Origin: Tritrichomonas musculus
Taxonomy: Eukaryota > Parabasalia > Tritrichomonadida > Tritrichomonadidae
Assembly (NCBI GenBank): GCA_039105265.1
Contig: JAPFFF010000009.1
Location: 3,224,001 to 3,288,000, forward strand
DNA: 64,000 nucleotides
Direction: 5' to 3'
Shown: in pieces, positions 32,086 through 42,287 of the stretch
Layout: each line of letters opens with the position of its first letter
Numbering within the stretch: the stretch's first letter is position 1
The notes under the pieces: model-generated
Databases searched by the model: none
What the model was told of the DNA's origin: nothing
Seen by the model: the letters and a program-made list of their open reading frames with translations, nothing else
Program-made: the position numbers and the translations under genes

Positions 32086-35000
32086 ATGTCTTCAAACAAT
32101 ACATTATTACGTAAGAAAAATCCGATTCGTTTTTATGATCATATTGCGCAATATATTCCGACATTCGCAACTGTTAAAGCATCAACAACAACTCGAAGAA
32201 AACCCACATCCAAAACTGGCCAACTAGTATCATTAACTCATAAAATCAATGATGATAAAAGAGATGACGACGATTATGCTTTATATGATTCAGATGAACT
32301 TCCATCTGCATCTAATACTCCGAGATCTCTTAGTAGCATGAAATTTGGACTCAAATCAGGACCTGTTGTAGTTCAACCGCTACCTAAACAATCAAGCAGA
32401 GAAAAATTCCATCTCACAATTGATCTTAGATTTGCAACTTTGAATACAGACACAGACTCATCATCAGCTCTTTCGCCCAAAATGGCAGAAAATATCCCAG
32501 ATGCTACATCATTTGATAGAATGGTAAATAGCCGTTTATCATCATCAATGAGTAGTGCTCGATCATCAACTATTCTTTCTGCTCGTTCAGAATTTATGTC
32601 CGCTGAAATGTCACCAAATCACTCAGGCCGTGATCCGGATTCACATAGATTAAATGACCAGGTAATCGAATTTGATAAGGATGATCTACCATATATACCA
32701 CCTATTGCAACCAATCTCACCAAACTGCTGGCAACAATACCAGATTCAGCACCAGCTTCTTTATCTCCATTTACATTTTGTGCAGAGGTAACAAAGCTTG
32801 AACCACAAGACTTTGAACAATATCTAGAAGAAGATACTTTATGCCTTAAGTCAGTTCTTTTTGGAAACCGATTTGATAAAGATAGCTTTAAAGATTTCTT
32901 TTTACAACTAGATGATGAACATTATGCCATTGCTTTAGATGTAATATTTCGGCAATATTTTAAATTATCTCAAATTGCTAATCTTATTCCGGAATTAATG
33001 AAATGTGATTCAATTCCTTCTTTAGCTTATCAAATTGAACAACAATGTGAATCTCTTTTTGGAGTTAAAACAGCAATGTTATGGGTTAATATTCCATCCG
33101 CAAAGCAATTAATTAATCACTCTCGATTAATGAAATATCCACATGGCGTAGGATTTATTGGAACAGCCGCCTCAGAAAGGAGGCAAGTTATTGCACCTAA
33201 CCCAATGACTTCTCCAATTTTTAGTGAAGAATATGATTATCCATTTTGTGAAGAAGCCGAAATGATTTTAGCCGAACCAATTACAAATCCCAAAACGAAT
33301 GAATTATACGGAGTTCTTATGATGATCGACAAAGTTCATCATAGCGGACTTTCATATACATATTGGCCTCAGTCAGAACTCACTCAACTTCATTTTCTCT
33401 CATCCAATTTATACAGAGTTTTTAGTCGTTTTACCAAAAGCATGCAAAATACAGGTCATTTACTTAAAGTTATTGCCAAATTTGTATCTCATCAACTAGA
33501 TTTCTTCAGACTTCTTTCCACAGTCAAGTCATCGATTACGTCACTTTTGAAATGCGAAGAAGTATCCATTTATTTCCGGGAAGAGAGGAATGTTTTCTGG
33601 TTTGAAAATGTAGGAAACAAAATTCAAAGAAAATCATCATCTCTTTCAAAAAGTGGAATTGCCAGATATGTATTTGAAGCAAAAGCCTTTGTTCACGTAC
33701 CATGCGCTCGTGACCATCCGGCCTTTGATTCCACAATAGATGGAAAATATGCATCACGGTCAGCCTTAGCAATTCCTCTTCATGCCGGCGACTCAGTTTT
33801 TGCCGTGATTGTCTGTCGGGCCAAGAAAAGTCTTCCACTTTTCACGTCCAGCGATGTCCATGTTTTGTCCATTGTCTCAGCTGGAGCAGCGCCGGCCCTT
33901 CAGAGCTCGATGGCCTATCGGAAGAAGATGAATGAACTTAAAGTTGCCTGGCGAGCTCAAGATCGACTTGCCGCGCTTCTTCAAACAGCTGAGAGCCTTT
34001 CTAGAGAGACAAACATTGACATTCTTGTTGGCCGCATTTTGAAGAACTCCTGCGATCTTATTGGAGCCGATAGAGCCTCACTTTTTGTGATAGACGAATC
34101 GCGAACGCATCTTATTTCAAAAGTAGCGCATGGAACAACAAAACCGCTTTTACTACCAATTAACCAAGGCATTGCTGGCTCAGTTGCAATGAAAGGGGAG
34201 GTTGTCAACATCCCTGATGTTTATGACGATCCACGTTTTAATTCAAATGTTGATAAATCGACTGGTTACCACACTAAGTCATTAATGACATTACCCGTAC
34301 ATGACCAAAATGGAAAGACAATAGCCGTAATGCAGCTGATGAATAAATTGAATGGGGAGCCGTTTAGCGATTCCGATGTTGAACTTACTAGAGCAATGTG
34401 CGTTTTTACTGGTATAGCTCTTGCTAATTCAAGTGTTATTGACTCTTCTATTTCGTCAACCAAGAGAGTTCAAGCACTTCTTGATACAGTTTTACTTCTA
34501 ATGAGAGGAGAATCACTTTCGTCAGTACTTCATCATATTATGAACATATCTCGCGACTTGGTACAAGCTGATCGTTGCGCACTTTTTATGGTGGATGATA
34601 AGAAATCAAGTATGAGAAGCGCAGTTTTGGCTGGTGAAGAAAACCAAATATCCGTTAAAAAAGGAAAAGGAATTGTTGGTTATGTTGCATTGAAAAAAGT
34701 CGTTGTAAATATTGATGATGCTTATAAAGATAAACGGTTTAATTCCGCTGTTGATCAAGCAACTGGCTATCGAACTAGAAGTATCCTTGCAGCTCCAGTT
34801 CTGAATTCAAATAACAGAATAATTGGCGTGGTCGAAATGATCAATAAAGATATGCTTTATAATGGTGGTTCATTTACAAAAGAAGACGAAAAATTAACAA
34901 CAGTTTTCGCTTCTTTCGCTGGTTTAGCTTTTGATAAGACAAAAGCAACTAAGCATTCGTCGGTGTCTATCATGACAGGTCAAACATTGGCTATTGTCCT

Positions 35001-35973
35001 ATCAAACATGATGACTGCAGATGAAAGTAATTCTAGTCTTCCACCAGCTCAAATAGTTATGCCACCTGCCCAACTTGCTGAATATAGGACAAATCGATTT
35101 AATATGTTGCAGTTTAGTGAATTACAAGCACTACGTCTACTTGCAAGTTTCTTTTATGATCTAGGATTAATATCTCACTTTAAAATTAATAACGCTAAAT
35201 TTATTCGGTTTTTACTAGCAGTCCATGATTTGTACCAAAAACAAACTATTCATGGCTGGAGACAAGCAATTGAAAGTACTCAATTCGTTTATTATTTACT
35301 TAGTTCAACAGAATTAATTGATGCTTTAAGTAAACTCGAAATGCTTGCTTTACTAATCTCAGCTTTGTGCCATGATATCGATCATTATGATATTGAAGAC
35401 AAAGGACGTTCAGAGATTGCTTTGGCTGTTCTTTATCGTAATAGACCTATTTTAGAAATGCATCATTGCGAAGTGACTATAAGTGTAATTTCGAAAGAAG
35501 AACAAAACATTTTTGAAAATATTGAAAATGATCAATCTGTTCAATTATGGCAAATGATAATTTCTTTAATATTGGCGACCGATATGGCTCAACATTTTGA
35601 AATATTAAATAAGTTTAAAGCTCTTGTTTATCCTCAAAATATGCTCAATTTAGCAAATTCACAGCACAAATTACTTCTCATGCAAATCATTCTTAAGTGT
35701 AGTGATGTTGCTCATTCTTGCAGATTAATGACAATTGACGAAGATTTCGCAAAAAAAGTTGGAAAATTATATTATGATATCGACTTCGACGATGAAAATG
35801 ATGGAGAGAAAATAACTCAAAACGTTAAAATAGCTAAAAATATGGTAGGATTTACGTTAATCTTTTCAAGACCTCTATTTCTTGTTCTGGCTGAAGCAGT
35901 TCCAGGAGCGAGATCTGCTTTTGATCAACTGGAAGGTAATTTAGAAGAGTGGAAAAAACGTGCCAAAGGATAA
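32086..35973 (+). CDS. Four-GAF cyclic-nucleotide phosphodiesterase-like protein with altered active site, 1295 aa
   Basis: Domain order: low-complexity Ser/Thr-rich N-terminus (1-230); GAF domains at about 305-450, 457-615, 627-783 and 796-954; class I PDE (HD-type) domain at about 1030-1240. GAF4 has a complete NKFDE motif (N920, K921, F930, D934, E935), the signature of cyclic-nucleotide-binding GAFs. GAF3 has all but the last residue (V765 for E). In the PDE domain the HDxDH metal motif (H1096-H1100, HDIDH), TDMAQH and the third metal Asp (D1207 in KCSDVAH) are present. But the HNxxH motif reads H1056-G-W-R-Q1060, and the invariant purine-binding Gln is Met1253 (AKNMVGF). The catalytic domain may therefore be inactive or have changed specificity, leaving a GAF-based nucleotide sensor. 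No membrane segments. The stop TAA overlaps TAAA. Confidence 0.85.
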   Translation: MSSNNTLLRKKNPIRFYDHIAQYIPTFATVKASTTTRRKPTSKTGQLVSLTHKINDDKRDDDDYALYDSDELPSASNTPRSLSSMKFGLKSGPVVVQPLPKQSSREKFHLTIDLRFATLNTDTDSSSALSPKMAENIPDATSFDRMVNSRLSSSMSSARSSTILSARSEFMSAEMSPNHSGRDPDSHRLNDQVIEFDKDDLPYIPPIATNLTKLLATIPDSAPASLSPFTFCAEVTKLEPQDFEQYLEEDTLCLKSVLFGNRFDKDSFKDFFLQLDDEHYAIALDVIFRQYFKLSQIANLIPELMKCDSIPSLAYQIEQQCESLFGVKTAMLWVNIPSAKQLINHSRLMKYPHGVGFIGTAASERRQVIAPNPMTSPIFSEEYDYPFCEEAEMILAEPITNPKTNELYGVLMMIDKVHHSGLSYTYWPQSELTQLHFLSSNLYRVFSRFTKSMQNTGHLLKVIAKFVSHQLDFFRLLSTVKSSITSLLKCEEVSIYFREERNVFWFENVGNKIQRKSSSLSKSGIARYVFEAKAFVHVPCARDHPAFDSTIDGKYASRSALAIPLHAGDSVFAVIVCRAKKSLPLFTSSDVHVLSIVSAGAAPALQSSMAYRKKMNELKVAWRAQDRLAALLQTAESLSRETNIDILVGRILKNSCDLIGADRASLFVIDESRTHLISKVAHGTTKPLLLPINQGIAGSVAMKGEVVNIPDVYDDPRFNSNVDKSTGYHTKSLMTLPVHDQNGKTIAVMQLMNKLNGEPFSDSDVELTRAMCVFTGIALANSSVIDSSISSTKRVQALLDTVLLLMRGESLSSVLHHIMNISRDLVQADRCALFMVDDKKSSMRSAVLAGEENQISVKKGKGIVGYVALKKVVVNIDDAYKDKRFNSAVDQATGYRTRSILAAPVLNSNNRIIGVVEMINKDMLYNGGSFTKEDEKLTTVFASFAGLAFDKTKATKHSSVSIMTGQTLAIVLSNMMTADESNSSLPPAQIVMPPAQLAEYRTNRFNMLQFSELQALRLLASFFYDLGLISHFKINNAKFIRFLLAVHDLYQKQTIHGWRQAIESTQFVYYLLSSTELIDALSKLEMLALLISALCHDIDHYDIEDKGRSEIALAVLYRNRPILEMHHCEVTISVISKEEQNIFENIENDQSVQLWQMIISLILATDMAQHFEILNKFKALVYPQNMLNLANSQHKLLLMQIILKCSDVAHSCRLMTIDEDFAKKVGKLYYDIDFDDENDGEKITQNVKIAKNMVGFTLIFSRPLFLVLAEAVPGARSAFDQLEGNLEEWKKRAKG

Positions 35974-36086
35974 ACAAATTCTTTTTTTTTTTTTTTTGAA
36001 TCATCAAAGATTGATGGCGAGGTATACCTTATTTGCCGTTATTATTTATTTTTAATTTGTAAATTATAGATTGTTATGAGTGTTCT

Positions 36087-36119
<33 letters not shown>

Positions 36120-37182
36120 ATTGAAAAATAAAATTTCTCAAAATTGAGAAGATTTTATGAATTTTTTGCCTCAGAATTTTTTTTCTATTGCTCTTTTTTC
36201 TTTTAGAGGAAACCTTTTTTTTGAATTGAATATAAAAAATTGTGAGTAAATATTGAAAAAAACAATATACGTGCTGATTTCATGAAATTTATATTTGATT
36301 AATTTAGATAAATATTTTTCCTGTTTTTTTTTTTAAAGATTTTTTTTACCAGTATATATATGGTAAAAATTTTGCCATCAAATTAAAATCCATTTATATT
36401 TTTGTTATTTCTACAATTTTAATTTAATTTATTAACTAAAAATAATTAAAAAGAAGAATATCTTTAAATATTTATTAAAATATTCTAATTTTTAAAAAAC
36501 TAAAACTTTTGAATAAAAGACGTTAAATTCATAATCACCATTCAAATTTCAAACATATAACAGTTATGAATGGTCATTTCGGCCAAATTTGAGATGTGAA
36601 ATGAGATAAAACAAGAATCAAGAAATCTCCTTCCTCCACAATAATCATTTGTTTATAATAATTATTTATTCATTGGATAACTTATATAAACGCTATCTAT
36701 ATTACATTCATATGCAAATATCTTCTGTAAAAAATCTTATTAAATTAAGGATGGATGTATCTATAAAAGATGAACAATATGTAATATCAGAAATATTAAA
36801 TATTAAATAGATTCATGAATGCTTTATTGGAGTTATTAAGAAGTATTTTCTGCTTAGTTTAAAAGCACTAGGAAAATATTCATTTTAAAAGACTTGAAGC
36901 AATTAATTATTGAAAAAAAGAAGGGTTATGTTTCTAAATAGGTAATTCATATAAATTTAAATAATTATTATGTTAAACTTTCTAATAGGCGCTATATATT
37001 CATTTGGTATTGACTATCGTTAACAGCCCATGAATAATGAACAAAACATAATGAAAGAGTTTCTGATTAACAAAGATATTTCTTTTTCAATTCATTATTA
37101 CTCTCAACAATTGTAATTCAATGATCATTGTTTTAAAAATATATTTAAATATATTTGGTCAGTTCATTTAACAAACTTAAGA
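35974..37182. other. 1.2-kb AT-rich spacer with long poly-T tracts
   Basis: Contains poly-T runs near 35983 and 36092-36119, and TATATATGG near 36353. No gene or repeat family is recognised. The right end is the promoter of the Grp170-like gene. Confidence 0.45.
37164..37170 (+). promoter_or_regulatory. Initiator-like element of the Grp170-like gene
   Basis: TCATTTA matches TCA+1(C/T)(T/A). The +1 adenine is at 37166, 17 nt upstream of the ATG at 37183. Motif-based inference. Confidence 0.4.
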
Positions 37183-40100
37183 ATGCTATTTTCTTTGTTT
37201 CTTTATCTTTCAAGTTGTTCAATTTATGCACTTGATATTGGTTCAGAGAACCTTCGTCTTGCTATTAGTGCTGCAGGCAAGCCAATTGAAATTGTGACCA
37301 ATGATCGTGGCCACCGTTTTACACCAAATTATTTAGCTTATCCAATTCATAACAAATCTGCTGATCTCTCAGAAGAACAGTGGATAATTGGATCTGAAGC
37401 AGAACGTATTTATTATCGAAATAGAACTCATGCAATCCGAAATCCATTCAAAAGTCTTTGGACTCCAAATAACACCGAATTTGCTGGACTTCCACCAATT
37501 GTTTCTGTTTCTACACTTCTTTATAGTAATCTTTTCATGCTTCAACCACGTGTTGATAAGGTTACACTTGCTGTTCCTCTCTATACTTCTCCCCAAGTTC
37601 GTTATAGTCTCCACCAATCTTTAAAGCTTCTTGGATATCGATCTGTTAACGTTCTTGATTCATGCACGGCTATCGCTTCTCTTTATGCTGTCGAACGTGT
37701 TAGAAAAGGACAAAAGAAAGGAGGATTATCAATTCTCTTTGTTGATATTGGCTCAGAAAACATTGATTGCTCCTTATTTAAATTCAAGACCAACGGAAAA
37801 CAAAGCACTAGCTTCGAACTTCTCCAATATCGTCATTCAAGCCATGTTGGCGGCAAATTTGTTGATGACAGACTCCTCCAATTTGCTTCAGAACAAGTTG
37901 GTAAAGAATTTGTTGGCTCTGAAGTCTTCACAGTTAGAAATATTTTGAGAAAAGCAAAAGAAAGGTTGGCAGCAAACAAAGATATTGGTATTGATTTAAC
38001 TGAAGATTATAACAAATACCTCACTTTGACACAAGAACATCTTCAGAATCTTACAAGCGATATGACAAAAATTATCCATGACTTGCTCAAAGATATTGAG
38101 AAACCAGATGAGATTGAACTTATTGGTGGTTCTTCACGTCTAAAAGTTTTCACGGATGTCTTAAGTGAAGTTTTCCCAGATGTTCAAGTTCGTCGTTCTC
38201 TTAACTCTGATGAAGCTGTAGCAATTGGTGCTGCTTACCACCAAGCTCTCAAATCAGGCTCAACAGTTGGCGCCAATCTTGATATTAAGAAGCCAACTGC
38301 CTTTGGATTAAATGTTACAATTGAAGGTAAGAATCAAGTTGTTTTCGAACCAGGCGATATTGTTGCCCCAACAACAGTTAAAATGAACGCCAACGAATCA
38401 CGCATTATTTCAACATCACTTGACTTAGAAATTTATGATGAATACATCATTGATTCAGATGAATTCAACACAACATCTCCAAATTATACTCAAGTTTTAA
38501 TTGAAAATGTAGATAATGCTTTGAATCAATTGGAAGATGAAATTGTTAAAGGAACAACACCTGAAATTAGCCTTGTTTTTGGAAATTCCCCAGATTATGA
38601 CTGCCCTGATCTTATTTCAGCTACTCTTTTGGCTAACATCACAACAACTAACCCACGCCTTAGAAAGCGTGGACATGGAAACACAACAATCACAGAAAGA
38701 AAACTCTTCCTTGTTCCATCTCTCTTAGATAAAGAATTTCATGTTCCATCCAATGCTAGATCTTTCATCAGGAAACTCATGAAAGCAGATGAAGACCGCA
38801 GAAATCGTCAAGAAGCATGCCATAAAATTGAATCATTTATCATTGATAATCGTGAAAAAGCTCTTTATGATGACGACTTTAAAGCTGTTACAACAGAAGA
38901 AGAACGAAAAGAAATGGCCGAACATCTTCAAGAAGAACGTGCAAAAGTTGACTGCACTGTCATGATTAATCAAACAACCGAAGAACTCGAAAAACAATTA
39001 CAAAGCCTCAAAGATAGATATGAAAAACCAATTAAGCGTTTAGATGAATTTATTCATCGTCCAATTCAATTACAAAAACTTCAAGCTGTTATCGAAAAAG
39101 GTGAAGAAGCTATTCCAGATCATAAATGCGACGATGAAACTCTCAAGAAATTCGTTTCATACTTGAATGAAACTCGTGAATTAATTGCCAATCTTACAAG
39201 TCAAAGCCCACTTGAACAACCAAACTTTACTATTAAAGATATGAAAGATCGCGAAAAAGAAATTTTGAAGAAGATTCCAGAACTCAAACGTCCACCGAAG
39301 AAGAGCGATGTCATTAACTTCTCAACTTCAGATGCTGACGATATGGATGATGAAGAATACGAACGTCTCAAAAACGCTGGTATTATGTTCAATAGACCAA
39401 AGAAGAGGAAGCACTTTGATATCCCAGAAAACCAAGATCTTAAAGAAGATATCGATAAAGAAAGAAAATATTTCAAGACTTTCAAGGACAAACAAAACAA
39501 CGAATCTAGAGATTTCCGTGATGAAAAGAGAAACTTCCAATCAGCTAACAGAGATTTCTATCGTTTCGAATCCTTCATGAGAAGAAACAACACTTACAAA
39601 TGGGTTGTCAGCAACTGCACAAAAGACGTTAATGATACAGTTAAGGAACTTAAGGCAAACTTAACAAGAATGAGGCAAGAAGGTATCGAAAGAAGAGAAA
39701 AGATTCAAGAAGAAAGATGGGCAAATGCAACATTAAAGAATGCTACTGGCCCAGATGGAAAAGTTGATGAAGTACTTCATAAACAACTCATTGAAAAAAT
39801 GAGAGAAGAAGACAAGAAGATGAAAGAAGAAAGAGAAGAAGCACGTAAAGTTCGTAAAGCTGCCGAGAAATTGAAGCGTGATGGTGAAAGAAATGAAGAA
39901 AAGAGAAAAGAAGAAAAGGATAGAAAGAGAAGGAGAAGGGAAGAACAAGAAAAGAAGTTAAGAGAAGCCCGTCGTGCTAATATGACAGAAGAAGAACTTA
40001 TGTGGGATGAAATTGGTCAACCACCAGATACTCTGAATGAAGAGGAAAGGAAAGTTTGGCTTAAGAAACGTGTTGATGAATATAAAGCCAAGAAATTTAT

Positions 40101-40905
40101 GCTTGATAATGCTGATTCAATCGATGATGATTTGAAACCACTTTCAGACGAAGATAAGAGAAAGTATGATGAATTGAAACGTAAATTCGAAGGCGGTGGT
40201 TCCAAACCATTTGAAAATGATGAAGACAGAAAGAAATATGAAGAAGAGCGTCGAGTATATGATTCCCTTAAACGAAGAATCAGACAATCACCGACACCTA
40301 AACCATCTAAAACACCTAAACCATCAGAATCTCCATTACCACCAGAATGGGAAGAACTTGCAGATGATCTTAAATCATTAACTGATGATGAAGAACGTTA
40401 TTATAAGGATCGTATCAAATATTGGAAAGAAAAGATCGAATTCAAGGAATTGATGAAAGTTTTCCCAGGATGGAAGGCCAAGGAAGACGAAAAGAAGGCT
40501 AGAGAACAAGCTGAGAGAGAAGCAAGACAGAGAAGGAGAGAAGAAGAGAGACAGAGAAGAATTAAAGAAGATGAAGCAAGAAGAAAGAAGGCTGAAGAAG
40601 ATCGTCAAAGAAGAATGAAAGAAGAAGAAGAGAGAAGAAAGAGGAGAGAAGAAGAAAGAGAAAGAAGAAGAATTGAACAAGAAAATTATAAGAAGCAACA
40701 AGAGTTGAAGAGACAACAGCGCGAACAAGAAAATACAAGACGTCAGGCAGCTAGAAATCAACAACAGAATTCACGTAGAGAACAAAAGGCAACTCCACCA
40801 TCAGTAACTCCACCTCCACCTCCTACTCCACCTCCTTCAACTCCAAAGCCTGAAAAAAATGTTAATACAAAAGTTGAAGATGAAGAGTCCGAGGATGAAC
40901 TCTAA
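37183..40905 (+). CDS. Grp170/Lhs1-like ER Hsp70-family chaperone with long charged tail, 1240 aa
   Basis: The N-terminal signal peptide (MLFSLFLYLSSCSIYA) leads directly into an Hsp70-type nucleotide-binding domain (about 17-375). It has phosphate-1 motif L17-D-I-G-S-E-N, phosphate-2 motif V187-D-I-G-S-E-N, adenosine motif ELIGGSSRLKVF (312-323) and LNSDEAVAIGAAYHQA (about 340-355). DxGSE and LN(A/S)DEA are Grp170 features. Phosphate-2 lacks the usual GGT, so hydrolysis may be weak, as in large Hsp70s that act as exchange factors for BiP. A diverged substrate domain follows, then about 600 residues of Lys/Glu/Arg-rich coiled coil with a Pro-rich hinge (about 1040-1056) and a PPPPPTPPP stretch. 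The C-terminus SEDEL resembles a K/HDEL retrieval signal. At 1240 aa it is longer than usual Grp170 (about 900-1000). The stop overlaps TAAA. Confidence 0.85.
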   Translation: MLFSLFLYLSSCSIYALDIGSENLRLAISAAGKPIEIVTNDRGHRFTPNYLAYPIHNKSADLSEEQWIIGSEAERIYYRNRTHAIRNPFKSLWTPNNTEFAGLPPIVSVSTLLYSNLFMLQPRVDKVTLAVPLYTSPQVRYSLHQSLKLLGYRSVNVLDSCTAIASLYAVERVRKGQKKGGLSILFVDIGSENIDCSLFKFKTNGKQSTSFELLQYRHSSHVGGKFVDDRLLQFASEQVGKEFVGSEVFTVRNILRKAKERLAANKDIGIDLTEDYNKYLTLTQEHLQNLTSDMTKIIHDLLKDIEKPDEIELIGGSSRLKVFTDVLSEVFPDVQVRRSLNSDEAVAIGAAYHQALKSGSTVGANLDIKKPTAFGLNVTIEGKNQVVFEPGDIVAPTTVKMNANESRIISTSLDLEIYDEYIIDSDEFNTTSPNYTQVLIENVDNALNQLEDEIVKGTTPEISLVFGNSPDYDCPDLISATLLANITTTNPRLRKRGHGNTTITERKLFLVPSLLDKEFHVPSNARSFIRKLMKADEDRRNRQEACHKIESFIIDNREKALYDDDFKAVTTEEERKEMAEHLQEERAKVDCTVMINQTTEELEKQLQSLKDRYEKPIKRLDEFIHRPIQLQKLQAVIEKGEEAIPDHKCDDETLKKFVSYLNETRELIANLTSQSPLEQPNFTIKDMKDREKEILKKIPELKRPPKKSDVINFSTSDADDMDDEEYERLKNAGIMFNRPKKRKHFDIPENQDLKEDIDKERKYFKTFKDKQNNESRDFRDEKRNFQSANRDFYRFESFMRRNNTYKWVVSNCTKDVNDTVKELKANLTRMRQEGIERREKIQEERWANATLKNATGPDGKVDEVLHKQLIEKMREEDKKMKEEREEARKVRKAAEKLKRDGERNEEKRKEEKDRKRRRREEQEKKLREARRANMTEEELMWDEIGQPPDTLNEEERKVWLKKRVDEYKAKKFMLDNADSIDDDLKPLSDEDKRKYDELKRKFEGGGSKPFENDEDRKKYEEERRVYDSLKRRIRQSPTPKPSKTPKPSESPLPPEWEELADDLKSLTDDEERYYKDRIKYWKEKIEFKELMKVFPGWKAKEDEKKAREQAEREARQRRREEERQRRIKEDEARRKKAEEDRQRRMKEEEERRKRREEERERRRIEQENYKKQQELKRQQREQENTRRQAARNQQQNSRREQKATPPSVTPPPPPTPPPSTPKPEKNVNTKVEDEESEDEL

Positions 40906-41298
40906 ATTTGAAAATAATTTTTATTAAAAATACATTCTTAATGATTTTGATAATACAACTTTCATTTCTAAATTAATAAAAAATTGTATTAGTAACGAAT
41001 GTTTTTACAAGATTATTATCAAAATTTTTTTTTTAGTTAGAAATGATTTTTAATTCAACAAATGACGCTCAATATTCAACGAGATTGGCAGAATGATCTT
41101 CATGCTTTAAGTTTTTTTGAAGATAGTTTTCTGATTCAGATCAAATTCCCATATCGACAAATGAAGGTTCTCAATTTCATGTAAAAAGCTTTTTTCCATT
41201 TGAGAATAATTATTTTTTTGAATTTATCAAAGATATTCACCATATCATTAATTAAATACAACAAATACAAATAAATAAATTAATTTATGTAAATAGGT
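40906..41298. other. Spacer between convergent genes
   Basis: 393 bp of AT-rich DNA between the Grp170-like gene (plus) and SEC11 (minus). A 40-codon frame at 41062-41184 is open, but nothing else supports it. Confidence 0.4.
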
Positions 41299-41862
41299 TT
41301 AATCATCTGGATTTCTAAATGACATGTAAACAAGGAATAATATAAAAACAATACTAACTCGCTTGTCTTCTTTAACAAGAATTGATATCCATCCAATGCA
41401 TGGAAGAACACCTTCCAATTTTGTTTCGACTTTATCGTTATAATAAAATTGTTCTCCTCTGTATAACCAGTTATCAGGCTCATGGTTATTATCTCCTTTT
41501 GTAAGAATGAGCTTTTTTGTTCCTGAAATATGAGTTTCTATCATTCTGTGAACAATAGGAACAGGTGATGTACGAATGTTATAAGCGCAAACTTCACCAA
41601 TTGGAAAAATGTCTTTCCAAGTTTTACCAGTGGCAAGAAGGAGATCTCCACGTTGAAAATCAGGCTTCATTGAATCAGAAAGAACAACAACCAAAGGCAT
41701 ATTGTTTTTAAATATTAAAACCAAAATCATCCAAATTGTCACAGAGCTGAGAACCATATTTGCAACAGAAACAATTCGCTGGAAAAGGCTCATGAAGCTG
41801 GATTCGATTCCATCTCCAAAAAAGAAACGATGAATAAAACTATCTTTATGTCTTTGAGACAT
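41299..41862 (-). CDS. SEC11: Signal peptidase complex catalytic subunit SEC11, 187 aa
   Basis: This ER membrane serine protease (S26B family) removes signal peptides from secreted and membrane proteins. The catalytic Ser is S64 in VVVLSDSMKPDFQRGD. The Lys of bacterial enzymes is replaced by His105 in PVPIVHRMIE, as in eukaryotic SEC11. The Asp box is LTKGDNNHEPDNWLY with D124 and D130. A membrane anchor precedes the active site (about 30-51) and a second hydrophobic segment (about 167-181) lies near the C-terminus. The length, 187 aa, is normal. The Gly before the catalytic Ser in many homologues (SGSM) is Asp here (SDSM). The ATG at 41862 is the first in the frame. It would process substrates such as the neighbouring Grp170-like protein. 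Confidence 0.95.
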   Translation of the reverse strand: MSQRHKDSFIHRFFFGDGIESSFMSLFQRIVSVANMVLSSVTIWMILVLIFKNNMPLVVVLSDSMKPDFQRGDLLLATGKTWKDIFPIGEVCAYNIRTSPVPIVHRMIETHISGTKKLILTKGDNNHEPDNWLYRGEQFYYNDKVETKLEGVLPCIGWISILVKEDKRVSIVFILFLVYMSFRNPDD

Positions 41863-42287
41863 TTTCTAATCCTAAATTATTTTGAACTTGTTTGTTTTAA
41901 ACATTTATTTGGCCTTTTAAAAAAAATATAAAAAATAGAAATTTCTTGAATAAAAAAAAGGTACATTACCTAATATACTTTTATTGATTCAATTTTCCCT
42001 TTTAATAAATATGCCCAAAAAATAAACCACGCATTTGTGAAAATTCTACTTAATATATAATAATTTTTGTTCATGCTTTATTCAAAAGATGTAATATTAA
42101 TTTATATTATCTAACGATATACTCTTGATCAAATGAAATGTCTTTGAATAAAAATGCAGATTAAATATGATTATAATTCATAATATTTACTCAATTTCTT
42201 AAAATAAAAGCAGGAAAAGGTTACTTGTATATTCTAATAAAAGTTTCTTTATTCAATTTACATCTTTTTTAATATAACTTTAATACT
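41863..42287. other. Spacer between SEC11 and coiled-coil gene
   Basis: 425 bp, AT-rich; SEC11 promoter side and the 3' end of the next minus-strand gene. Nothing else is recognised. Confidence 0.4.

Noticed and set aside
41062-41184. 40-codon ORF between Grp170-like and SEC11 genes
   Set aside because: Short, no recognisable motif, in the 3' region between convergent genes.
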